Shown here in pieces: positions 47,421 to 58,612 of a stretch of DNA of 64,000 bases. The DNA is from Gnetum montanum (lineage: Eukaryota; Streptophyta; Gnetopsida; Gnetales; Gnetaceae): contig MNCI01005876.1 of the NCBI GenBank assembly GCA_015680685.1, forward strand, positions 161,292 through 225,291. The letters are read 5' to 3'. The position numbers were made by a program, and so were the translations under genes. The notes under the pieces are model-generated. The model searched no databases. It was given only the letters and a program-made list of their open reading frames with translations, and was not told the origin of the DNA. The first letter of the stretch is position 1. Each line of letters begins with the position of its first letter.

Positions 47421-47851
47421 AAAGCATGTCAAACACATGCTGAGGACACGCCAAGGAAAAATCAACTCATGCTGGAAGCTCTGGTAAAACAGAGATTCCT
47501 CAAACAACCATAAAAGCACTCAAATCGACATCCTATAGCAGTTAATTTAGGGATTGAGAAGTTTCAAGCGAGTCGGAGTCAATCTCTCTTGTTGTACATT
47601 ATCATTTTCATTGTAAATTTTTATCATCTATGAGCTTTTCAAGCTCTTACGCTCCAAATTGTATCTACTTCCATGGGCGTAAGCTAGCTTGCATTGTAAG
47701 ATACAGTGCATCTAGTCAAGAATGTAGCCCGCCTACACATGTCCAATTAACATGTAGCTATTCATCTAACACCTGTCACATTATTCATTTTCCTCTCATT
47801 TCTCAGCCATTGATCCATCTATGAGTTCCATACCCAAACCTAGCCAAACCT

Positions 47852-47859
47852 TATAAATA
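47852..47859 (+). promoter_or_regulatory. TATA box of D LTR
   Basis: TATAAATA followed by CCCTGTCCA. The same box with the same following bases is on the minus strand in the A1/A2 LTR. Confidence 0.75.
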
Positions 47860-48397
47860 CCCTGTCCATACACATAAATGGGGTTGGAAATTTTGAAGGT
47901 TGACAGCTTGGAAAACACTGACTAGCAACTTTTGGACACTTGAGCGCACCTGACTCCTAGCATCTAAGCACCTGCAAGCATATCACCCCGGGGCTTAGCG
48001 CGTGACTTGTCATCCATATGCATAGCTATGCTTTGACTAGTGCACATTCATTCTAAGTAATACAATATAGTTCATTTTTGCCTTTCATTATATTGTTTAC
48101 TGTATTTTAACTTTAGTTGATGTGTTGTTTACAATACATTTCTATATACACTCTGTTTGCATCTCGTGCACCATTGTTCACATTTCTAGTTACGATAACC
48201 CTAGTGTATGCCATAGCTTACATTCAGGGAAGTCCTTGGTTGATTTGCGTGTAGACCATCCAAGGCACTCTACCTTCGTTTTCTTTTCGAACTTGCCCTC
48301 ATGTGAATGCAAGGTCAGCTGTGTCTTTCTGATAATCTTTTGGTGTTTGTTTCTCCCTTTCAGTCTTACACTAATGATTTCGGTCAGTATAGTAAAT

Positions 48398-48414
48398 TGA
48401 CACTAAAAGGAGGG
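48398..48414 (+). other. D primer-binding site
   Basis: TGACACTAAAAGGAGGG directly after the LTR; it differs from A1's site at four positions, so it has decayed. Confidence 0.65.
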
Positions 48415-48763
48415 CTAAACTTGTTTACTGTCTTGTGAAAACGTTGATCACGTTACCTATTCAAATGTTGCACTGACCAAGTGCTAAAACTAAATCCTTG
48501 ACCAAGTGCTGAAACTAAGGCCTAGCTTATCAAGCTAGCTTACACATGCCCAGCTTAGCTTACTTCTGCTAGCCCTAGTTACTCATGCTAGCTTGTCAAG
48601 CTGGCTTGCTCACACTATCAGCTTACTCATGCTCAAGCCAGTTTGCACATGCTTAGTTTACACACGCCTAGCTTACTCATGCCATGCCCAACTTGCTTAC
48701 ACCAGCTTGACCACCTAGCTTACGCATGCTCAACTTGTCTAGCCCAGTTTATTCACACTTACT
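48415..48763 (+). repeat. D leader with AGCTTAC/CTCATGC word repeats
   Basis: Untranslated leader. CCAAGTGCTRAAACTAA is duplicated (48478 and 48502). Then many AGCTTACTCATGC and AGCTTGTC words recur irregularly up to the gag start. No coding region. It corresponds to the A1 leader array. Confidence 0.6.
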
Positions 48764-51516
48764 ATGGAATCTTCCCAGATGAACACAGCAACACTACCAA
48801 TCTCTAACTTTGGGGTTGAGACCCTGAATCCTATGACTATGGTGGAACCCTTAACTATTATTGAATAGATAAATCCCCAAGGCCTAATTCACCAGTCACT
48901 TAGGCTACAGGGCAAAGACCCTACCTACGCAACCCTCACACTAGAACAATATAACTTCATCTGTGTGAAAATTCAAGCCAACTTGCCTATTGATTATGTA
49001 GAAAAAGAAGCAAAATGAAACTATGAGCTCATTTACAAAGGAGGTCATGAATTCATTCCCTAAACATTTGATATAATCCCTCTTTCTGATTCCCATCATT
49101 GACTCATATCTTAGCTTCTCATGGTAAGGAGTCAAGCCTTACAGCCACCTCCGATAGAGCTTCAAAGTGGAGATGAGGAAGATGACTTTGCAGCCTAATC
49201 TGAGCATGGGGATTCATACCATACCGTCAGTTCTCATGCCCATAAAAACTCATTATTTCAACCTTTCCTGAAAGAAACTGTGCTTCCTCCTTCATCCGCA
49301 AACTTTGAGCACTGGTTTCTTGGCAAGAATTACCCTCTTCCATTCCCATCTCCGTGTCCAACATTCAATTTGATACATCCACTTCCATCATACCACTGCA
49401 AGTGTAGTCTCGACAACCCCCTCGTCAAACTAATGCAGGATCAATCTTCCAACCTCAAGTAATTGGAATGCCATCAATTATACCAGCTTCCACATCCATC
49501 CATTACATACCACAAGTGCAAACCCATGGATCACCCCTGATTACTTCAGCCCAACATGTTCAGGGTGTCACCTCACAACCTGTGGTTGGGCAGTGGGTTT
49601 CACTAGCTATTCAACAACCCCAACCAACTCACTATAGCATACCGCACCCTACAATCCCATCTTTGAATGTTGCTCCACCACAACAACCGACAATTCAACA
49701 GTCTCCCTTTCCACAAACAATGCAACAATCAAATTACTATCAATCACAATCCACTCAACTTGCTAATCTGCCTACTACCCAAGAGTGGGAAGACACAAAT
49801 AAAATGATGCACTTGTTAACTAAGGAGGTAAAGCACCTTAAAACTATAAAAACTGAGGAAGTCAAGGTGCTGGACTTCTACCAAGATGATCCAATCAATC
49901 CTTCAGTTCCACCATTAACCTTACCAAAGGGAATCTCATACCCTAGCTAACCAAGTATAATGGAGAGGGAGATCCAAACAGCCACCTAGTGACATTTCGA
50001 CTAGAGTGTCTATTGCTTCAAGCCTGGCCCCATGTAATTTTGCATGTATTTGCTATGTCCTTAACGGGAAAAGCCTTAGACTGGTATTGAGCTTACCCTG
50101 TAACTTCATATCCTCCCTAGAAGATTTGTTACAATAGTTTTTTACCCTTTTTAAATATAATCTAAAGCTTGAAGCCACACTAGATAGCTTGATTTAGATC
50201 AAATAGGCACCATTAGAGCCAGTACAAAAATTTATCCAAAGGTGGAGTGCAGCCCTGAATGAACTTCACAAACCCATCCCTGAAACATACCTACTTACCA
50301 TTCTTAAGGCTACCATAAATGACTTTATTAAATTAAAACTTTATTATTTGAGTGCCCATTGAGCCAAGAATTTGAGCAAATTAACAACATAGAAGAGGCA
50401 ATGCAAACAAGTAACGACCCAGCTTACTCGACCTTTAGGAGCCAACATACAAGGAAAGATAAGGATAAATCAAAAACGACGGTAGTGGTGGTGGCAGAGA
50501 CAGCCCAAACTAACAATCTAGGATAGAAAAGAAAACAACCTGCTGCTCCAACCAATTGTGAAAGAACTACACCTATGCTTACACCCAAATCTTCCTCATA
50601 TAAAAACACCAACATGGTTCACACTCGTACATTTAAATGAAAGGATCCCGCCCAATATACACCCTTGCCTATGAAGCCTTCACAATTGTTAGATCAACTT
50701 CTAAAGGCTGGGTTAATCAAACATAAACAAATGTCCCCTACGACATCTCAGAAACATGATCGATTCTGTGAGTTGGCTAAGAACCCAACTTTAGCAATAG
50801 CTAATGAACCTCCCATTCCAAGAGGCTTTAGGTTGGACAGGTTTTGCGAATATGACCAACGGTGTGGGCATGGAACTGACTACTACTTCACCTTAAAACA
50901 GGATATACAACACATGATTGATAGGGGTGAAATAGTATTTGACGAGGCAAACCCAGTAAGGCCCCAAAACCAACCCATGGGAGTCTACAAGGACCCTCTC
51001 AATACTAATGATGCACCATATTTGATTAACACTATCCATGTGGAGAATGGACAGGACGTCCCACGAAAGCCTTTTGTGATTCACAGGCCTTCAAAAAATA
51101 CACCTACCCCAACACCTCCTCAAAATCCTTTTGTCATACGCATGTTCCCTACACCACAAATACCATTCATCGTTTGAGTATCTCCTTCCATCGGAGCAGC
51201 AACTACACCATTAGAAATCCAACCCATTCCCTTTGTGATCTGGATACCAAAACACCCTAACATGTAACCCCCTATAGTTCCCCTGTGACCCTTACGAGAG
51301 CGCCTTGTTGATAGGCTCACAAGAGAGTGCCTAGAAAAGGAACATCATGAGCACGAATTAGAACTGTCGAAGCCCATACTGCTAAATTCTATTCCTATGG
51401 TTCCATCCATCGGTGAGCCTAGCACAAGTCATCAAGACAAGAATACCGGCACTCACAGGGTCCCAAACTCAACATCCCTAGCTACTAGTGCAAAAATCCC
51501 TCCATGAGAGATATGA
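48764..51516 (+). pseudogene. gag: D Tat-type gag, decayed
   Basis: ATG at 48764 (MESSQMNTATLPI). It follows A1 gag throughout: EAK.NYELIYKGGHEFIP (about 49020), the acidic patch GDEEDDFAA (49165-49196), a Pro/Gln-rich linker (49468-49780), EVKVLDFYQDDPINPSVPP (49858), the gag core with YNGEGDPN (about 49955) and the knuckle region CEYDQRCGHGTDYYF (50845-50890). In the knuckle the histidine is now aspartate and the last cysteine tyrosine. At least ten stops or frame changes. The first stop (TAG, after ...TIIE) is shared with A1. Confidence 0.82.
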
Positions 51517-52521
51517 ATGATGGGTCAAATGGACCAAGTATCCATAGACAAGAGTGCCCCAAATGATAAGGATCTAGCAAGTGCATTAACCAAAGTCACA
51601 GAAGCTTTAAAACAAAAAAACACCTCCTTAAGCCTGTACGATCTAGTACTGACCTCACTGGTACATAGGGAAGCTCTTGTGCGTATGTTGACTTCAATTC
51701 CTGTTAGTGAGGACCTTCCTATAGATGAGCTGTCTATCTATGCAATATTGTCCCCACAACCTCAAGAATCAAGGACCACATCCCTAGAGTTTCATGCTAA
51801 TGACATTAAGCGAGATGAGAAAACAGGAGAGGTTACTATAGCCCCTATGTTCATAACAATACAAGTTAACCATTTCAAAATACGTAGGGTGCATGTCGAT
51901 GACGGTGTGGAAATGAACGTAATACCCTTTCCTGTCATCAAAAAGATGGGGCTTACAGAGAAAATACAACCCACAACAACTTCTTTCTTAAAATCCATCA
52001 GTGGTTCTCGTGTCGTGGTAAAAGGCATGGTTACCTTGGATTTTGTAGCAGGGGAAAAATTCCCCACATTGTCTGAATTTGTAGTGGTTAATAAAATGCC
52101 GGGGTTCAATCTGATTCTAGGATGTCCTTGGCTAGCTTAACTTGGAGCCGTATCCTCACCAATCCATCAAGAGATCCACCTACCTTACGAGGGTAGTGAA
52201 ATCATCATACATGGGGATACGACAACATCACTCACTTCCTCGTACTTCAGAATGGATTAGGGGTCAAAGGTTAAGTTCTCTGAGCCTAAACAAGGAAGCG
52301 TGAGCATACTTCAAGACATGAACCAAATGTTAACTCATGATCCTACTAAAAATGAGGAAGCATCAGACAACACAGACATAGGAGCCATTCCCACTAATGT
52401 CTCTTGGTCAAAATTACCCTTTGACATCACCAGTGAGGGGGAAGGTAAGTATTAGATCATGCCCACATGCCCTACCTCTCATGTCAAACTACGAAGGATT
52501 AAAAAGCAACTCAATGGTTAG
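51517..52521 (+). pseudogene. pro: D aspartic protease and gag-pro end
   Basis: The open frame 51517-52140 has VHVDDGVEMNVIP, where the usual DDGA is DDGV, then FNLILGCPWLA before a stop; it continues after that as SSPIHQEIHLPYEG and a tail with IGAIPTNVSWSKLPFDI. The gag-pro stop is TAG at 52519, matching A1. Just before it, at 52445, lies GAAG-GTAAGTATT, an ideal plant splice donor. Confidence 0.82.
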
Positions 52522-52524
52522 GGT

Positions 52525-52780
52525 GAACTACCATCCGTCCGGAATGACGTTAAACTACCAATCATCTAGTACGATGTTAAACTGCTAGTGAACATCTGCA
52601 ATGCCGTTAAACTAGCCATGGTTAAAAATGGTCGGTTCCTTTTAAAAAAGCTTTCTAAAACTATTATTGCTTTCAGCCCACTATGGCCTAAAACTGGTGA
52701 TCCTTCTTTAACACAGATGTGATTGTCCATCATGACTTTAAACTAATGTAAACGATCCAAAATTGCTTTAAACTAGAGCT
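52525..52780 (+). repeat. D spacer repeats after gag-pro
   Basis: GGAATGACGTTAAACTACCA, ACGATGTTAAACTGCTAG, ATGCCGTTAAACTAGCC and GGCCTAAAACTGG, then two TTTAAACTA words near 52740-52775. The same motif forms the 27-bp array of A1. Confidence 0.8.
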
Positions 52781-53159
52781 TAGCATGTACAAATTCACAA
52801 ACTCTTGTTATGTTACGTTAAATTTTCATTTACATGTTACAAGTTGCAATTTTGATTCATGCCGTCTCATTACTTTCCTTTTTTACAAATATTTGATTTA
52901 CATTTTGTTCCCTCATTTTGCATTAAGCTACACACATATGTTCACGATGATACTTGAGAAAACAAGAAAAATAAAGAAAAAAAATAAAAAGAGAAAACAT
53001 ATAAAAATAAAAAAAAACACTGAACATCAATATGGTAATAAAATTCTAACACATTATGCCATGATTAGATCCATATCATTACATCTATCCATCGTATATT
53101 TCCATTAAACATCCAAAAATCCAAAACATTGAATAGCTAAAGTCGGATTAACAGTAAGC
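52781..53159. other. D: AT-rich interval before the antisense gene end
   Basis: No gene. A-rich on the + strand (about 52960-53020), hence T-rich on the antisense strand just after that gene's stop. It may contain its polyadenylation region, but no single signal stands out. Confidence 0.4.
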
Positions 53160-56100
53160 TCATGCATCAGTACTAGGAGGGGGATGGTCCCTAAAATCCT
53201 CCTCATCATCCGCTCTCACTCCATTGGGGCTAGCTCCATCATTGACATGTCCCTATAATAAGAAAAAACAAAACAAAAAAAATAGGTAAGAGTAATAAAG
53301 CAAATCATGAATACAAAACCAAGAAAAACAGTAACACTAATAATAAAAACAATAAAAAAAATACAAAATTAAGTGCCATAATAAAACACTCATAAGAAAG
53401 GAGGGCCTTAGGTTGGCCTCCAAACACTGTAGAATCTCCTCCTTGGGCACATTTACCCAATTCTCCTCTAGGCCAAGATCAATACCAACCAAGGTTTTAC
53501 CCTTGTCCACTGAGGTCCAGGTAGGGTGCTTAAGAGGGAACATGCCTATTGAAGCCTCCCTAGAAGCATTGGTAATGGTTCTCTTGGGAGATCCCTCCAC
53601 CTCGGTGTAGTTGGCAAACCTATCGTAAGCAGGATGCAAGCCTGGCCCATCAATGAACATTTCTATCCAACGATGTTCAACTGACTCCTCCTTTAACCAT
53701 TTCTTATACTGATGCTTGTGATCCTTTTGATCTTGACCCCACTTACATACTTTAGCATCAAAGGATTTCCAATCATGACATTTCTTATTCAACAAATCCA
53801 TCTGTGCCATTTGTTTGGCTAAATCCCGTGTCACCTGCACTTTGTTGTTTAAAACTGTCTAGTAACATGCATAGGTGATCTCAGACATGCGTCAAGTACT
53901 ATCACTAGACAGCCTAGCAACAGCAAAGTCATAATGGGATTGGAGATCCCTCATTTCCTCTCTCTCCTTTGCCAATGCTTCCTTCAATGAGTGCACCTCA
54001 TCCCATAGGTACTCAACTGAATGCCTACAAGTCTAGAGTGACTTAGCGTTTTGTATGATGCAACCAGAAACTACATCGTAAACCTTTCTAGGGACTTTCT
54101 CAATATTCCCTAGCAATTTAGGGAGGGCATCAATATGAGTAGCCTCAGAAGGATCCCATTGAAGCTTGGCTCCTGTAGGTGTAAGTATTGCACACATCAA
54201 TTAGTTGTGGTTAAAAAAAAGAACGCAAAAAAACAAAATAAACCTAGACACCTAGCATAATATGTAACACACGCATACTTAGTTCTGGATGAGCTTGTTG
54301 TAGGTGAGCGACCACATCATTAATGATGCCTATGACAAAGTCCATTTTACTAGGCATCTCAGGCCATGACCTTAGCTGGTCAGTGGAGGTGGGACAAGTA
54401 TGGGAGGTCATCTTAATCAGGACCCATGACCCTGACATCTCTACCCAGGATGTATGTGCCTCAAAAACCTTAGCATCTACCTCTGATGCTAGAAATAATC
54501 AAGATAATCAAAAACAACACATAGAAGTTAAAGGGTACAAAAATATGGATTGAGCTAAGAGGAACATACCAAAAATCCCTTTGCTAGTCAGCTCGGGCAG
54601 ATCACCAAGTTGCAAAGATCCATCGAAGAAACCATCAAAGACACCTCTCTCATCACTTGAATGCCTAAGTGCATCCAAAGCCTCTGCAAGCTTCATCCCC
54701 ATGATGCTTGTTACATCTTCCTCTTGCGAGATATGAAGTTTTTTGATCGCTTCTTCCCTTTCTTTTACTTTTTCCTTTGGCCCTGTGACAACCACTTCAG
54801 TTTCAACCATCAGGGCTAAGGCTTCTCTCTCCCTCTTAGGACTTTCCTGTGATAACACCAGAATCCTACATACATTTAATAAACATATAAACCAAAACAC
54901 AATAAATAAAATACCCACCCTCCACTAGTAGTACAAAGCGTATCCTCTTCACTCTTGGTGGTCTTACCTCTAGGGCAGGTTCCCTTGGGAGTTCAATTCT
55001 CTTCACCTTCGCCCTAGATCTCCTAATGGTCTCAAAAATCAAATGTTCAACACATGTGCAGTATAGGCGGTTCCAATCCCAAGCTATCACGGGAATGATG
55101 GGAACGACTAGCTGCACCCCCAGTAGTAACATACATTGATTCTTCGATGTCTTTAGGTGGGTCCTGAGATCTAGTGGTGCTAAAAAATGGTGAATCTAGG
55201 GGTGGGACAGCTATGAATGATCCCTCAATATATAATGATTATCACCATAAACTACCAAGAACTCAGCAAACCTACGTAGGTACCCTGCGAAGAAGGTGAA
55301 TCTGAAATGGGACTTGGCATTAGTGTTTGAGTGCAATCTAATGATCTGCCCATGAAAGCCAGACCCAAGAAATTGTGCCCAATTATAACACATGCCTGTC
55401 TCTAGGACTACACGTATGATATGTGCTAACTCAATTCCAAGGTTTCTTCCTTGAGAAAGAGATTTAGGGAATGCTCGTAATCGAAAGAGGGGATACAAGA
55501 AGTTCACCTCCATTGATCGAGTATCATCTCGCATGGCAAAACCTTTGGGATTCTGAGACACACCTAACCAATATTCAAGTTCCTTTATGACTTGGCTTTC
55601 TTTAGTCAATTTATCTACTGCCACTTTGGCATCATCCATAGGTACACCAAAGAGATCGAAAAGGAACTCAGAAGTCAGGTGGAAAGACACCTTGACTCCT
55701 CAAACCTGCATAGAGAAATGAGAGGCATCATCACTAAAAGAATGGTAACCATTTCAGTAGCCATTTCAGTAGCTGGAATATTAGGAGTTAGAGTAGTGAA
55801 AAAGTTCATCAAACCCACATAAGTAAGATGGCTGATGATTAACTTAGAAGCCTTTGTTTGCAACCATTGTTCTGATTGTTCTATCTCTCCATACTTCATG
55901 AAAAGAGTGGCCTTAGTATGCTCTGATATGATAGTAACTTCATCAGAAGAGATAGCCGCTGTAGGAAAAACATAGAGTAAAAGGTTAAAAAATATAGTAC
56001 ATGATGATGCAACAAAGAGAAAATGGAGTCTAGGATGTGATCATTTACCATCAATAAATGGTGTAGGTGGATTAGGCACAAGATCAATTATCTAAGGAAA

Positions 56101-57899
56101 AATTGGCCCATTGGAGGACCAATCCTCATGCAACCAACCATGAACTTGACAGCATTCAAAAGCCCTTGAGAATTGCCTATGGTAGTCAACAATAGCACCT
56201 CTTGTCTAGTCTAGTACCACAACATGAAGAGTGGGGTGCACCATGAATGCCTCCAATGTTGTGTGCACTAAGGAAAGCCCACCGTCATCATCACACATCC
56301 CATTCTCATCGAAATGAGGCCTGCATAAAAGAAGAATATTTATGCATAGACAACGATATAATTTTAGAAGAATCAAAAATCAAGCAGAGCATAAAAGAGC
56401 ATACCTATCCACTCAATACACTATCCCAGGTGGGTTCTAGAATAGAGTGTACACACAGAAGGCTAGAAAAAGTGTGTTGCTGCTACAAGTAGGTAGTTCC
56501 CATACACGAGTCAAGGGACAAGTAGATCTAGAACCCTCGAGAGGGCCTCCCTCAACTGTAAAAAGTCCCTCATCTATGTTAGTAATGAAGGTAAGCATGT
56601 CTTGTGTAGATCTAGGCAACATGATTTCAATGATATCACGAGCTAACTGCTCACTTAAATGAGACCATATAACGACGCTAAAATTTTGCAAAATGAATGA
56701 TAAAAATGAACCAACATTGGGACGAAACCATATCACATGAGGCCCAATGCACATGTCATAAGGATGTATGTTCGGTCCAAAGGGGCCAAACCAAGCAAGT
56801 ACACCAATGAGCTCAACCACAAGGAGAGAAGATTTAGCTCCCCTGCATACAGCCAAAACCTTAGGTAAGTAAAGAGTCCAAGTACTAAAAATAGTATGAA
56901 ATCGCATAAACCAAAAACACACATAAACAACATTTAAATACATAATAGCATCCCATGAAATAAGGACACCAATATTCATTTTGTGTATTTAACGCTTGCT
57001 AGGGTATACTGAAAATTGTTTACATAGTATTTTGTTGCAAGCAACATAAAATGAACATGTAGGTATAAAACCATGAACATTCGTAGATTCATAGAAATGT
57101 ATTTAAATTTATCAAAATAAGAAAAAAATAAATAGCATAGACCTAAACACCAGAAACCAATGAACATTTCAACAAACAATATTCATCTTCATGTTTTAAC
57201 ACAAACACCACTCATAAGAGGGCTTCCTCTGTGCTCATGCTGGAGCCTACCCTAACAACTCACGTTGGGCATCCCTGGCACTCACGCTAGAGCCTGCCCT
57301 AACCACTCATGCTGAGTGTCCCTGTGCTCACTTTGCCTATCCTACAGCATGCCCTGAACAAAACTCATGCAGCTTCTCATGAGGGGATTTCCTGGTACTC
57401 ATGCTGGGTTTCCCTGGTACTCACATTGGTGTTTTCCCCTGGAACCCACTCTAGGGCTTGTTCCTGCAGCTGACGCTACCCTAGGAAAGCTCATGCTACC
57501 TAGGAAGCCCTGGCACTCACACTGTGCTCGCCGTAGTATGCAAAATAAAAACAAAAAAATCTAAATCGCCCTAATTTGACCATGCATGCCTGAAAGAAAA
57601 CAATCGAAAAATATAGCAAGCCACAAACCCTAGAAACAAGCCTTGAATCCCCAAAATAACCCAAAATCATGCTAAACATGCAGTAGAAAATGACAGCCAT
57701 GAGAGACCACGCTGCCCTAGCTAATGCTTTGTATGGAATATGGGAGAGGAAAGGAAGAAATGGACCTGTGCAGAGCTCCATCCCATGCTGGAATCCTAGC
57801 TTGAGGAAGATGCTGAAGTAACTCTTCACTCTCCTCTACGAATACCAAGTTCGCTTGCCTCTTCCCTTTGCCTTGACTTGTTTTCCCTTTGCCCTTCAT
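53160..57899 (-). pseudogene. D antisense multi-exon gene, unknown function
   Basis: On the strand opposite to D's gag-pro-pol. Exons by alignment with A2: 57766-57899, 56405-56842, 56049-56320, 54915-55958, 54570-54846, 54279-54482, about 53390-54173, 53160-53252. Introns 2 and 3 are 84 and 90 bases with GTATG/GTAAA donors and pyrimidine-rich TATGCAG/CCTACAG acceptors; intron 1 is about 920. Landmarks: MKGKGKTSQGKGKRQA start (basic), NFSVVIWSHLS (exon 2), LHEDWSS (exon 3), FMKYGEIEQSEQWL, FPKSLSQGRNLGIE and CYNWAQFLGSGFHG (exon 4), a charged helix (exon 5), KLQWDP plus a coiled coil EALAKEREEMRDLQSHY (exon 7), and an acidic tail ending DA-stop. Coding length is about 3.2 kb (over 1,000 residues). 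A few TAG stops stand where A2 has a sense codon. No catalytic motif recognised. Confidence 0.78.
57200..57530 (-). repeat. LTR-like CTCACGCT words inside intron 1 of the antisense gene
   Basis: CTCACGCTGGAGCCTACCCTA-like units (ACTCATGCTGGAGCC, ACTCACGCTAGAGCC, ACTCATGCTGAGTG, ACTCACACTG) recur every 20-50 bases. Related GCTCACGCTGTACTCCCTAG words occur at 57905-58005, just upstream of the ATG. They resemble the dyad arms of the D LTR U3. Confidence 0.6.
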
Positions 57900-58430
57900 T
57901 GCTAGTCCTGTAACTCATGTTGCAACTCATGCTACACTCCCTAGCTTGCTCACGCTGTACTCCCTAGCTTGCTCACACTACAATCCAACACCCAAGAACT
58001 CACGCTAGCACCAATGACACCCTTGTACCTCAAAATCCCTTTTTAACCCCTAATATTCATTCTCAATTTAATTTATTTGTATTTTATTTTATCTTATTTA
58101 TCTTTGTATTTTATTTATTTAATGTACCATGTTTCATGTTTAAATTTTTTTTCATGTTATTACTTATGTCATCTTTATTTCATTCTTACATGATATTCCT
58201 CTTTATTTTATTCTTGTGGAATAAGCGCAAAATATTAGAGATAGCAAAAAAAAAGGTTGAAATCAACAAAAAGAAAATATATATATATACATATATAAAC
58301 ATATAGAAATATGTAATCACACACATAAAAATCCATAAGACTTTAAAATCCCATAAACTTATTGCTCGCACAAAATGTAGAAATTAACAATGCTCCATAC
58401 ACTCATCCATAACACAAAATGACATGAATA
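57900..58430 (-). other. Putative promoter region of the D antisense gene
   Basis: No ORF. Next to the ATG are three CTCACGCT-type words (57905-58005). Further out the DNA is very AT-rich (58060-58150 and 58230-58320), with no clear TATA box in the right place. Confidence 0.35.
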
Positions 58431-58560
58431 TTATCGACCCGGTATGACCTAAAATTGCCATATGGTCCAGGTATGATACTAAACTACCACTACGTTCTGC
58501 AATTTTGTTAGTACATAGATTAATTACCCAATGGTCATTTACATTTAACAACACCTTTGT
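58431..58560 (+). repeat. D spacer before pol
   Basis: GGTATGACCTAAAATTGCCATATGG and GGTATGATACTAAACTACCA, the same degenerate family as the other spacers, between the antisense gene and the pol start. Confidence 0.6.
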
Positions 58561-58612
58561 TAAGTAAATGTCACTCACTTCACTGTCGGTTTAAATTAGC
58601 AGGAGCAAGCAC

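Larger units (their letters stand above)
46719..48391 (+). mobile_element. D 5' LTR
   Basis: Starts near ACTTTAAAG and ends TCAGTATA. It aligns at its start with 63656-64000 and along its length with the A1/A2 LTR. The TATA box is TATAAATA at 47852-47859. U3 holds about 188-bp units (see the repeat entry). It lacks a TG..CA end that I can place with certainty. Confidence 0.85.
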
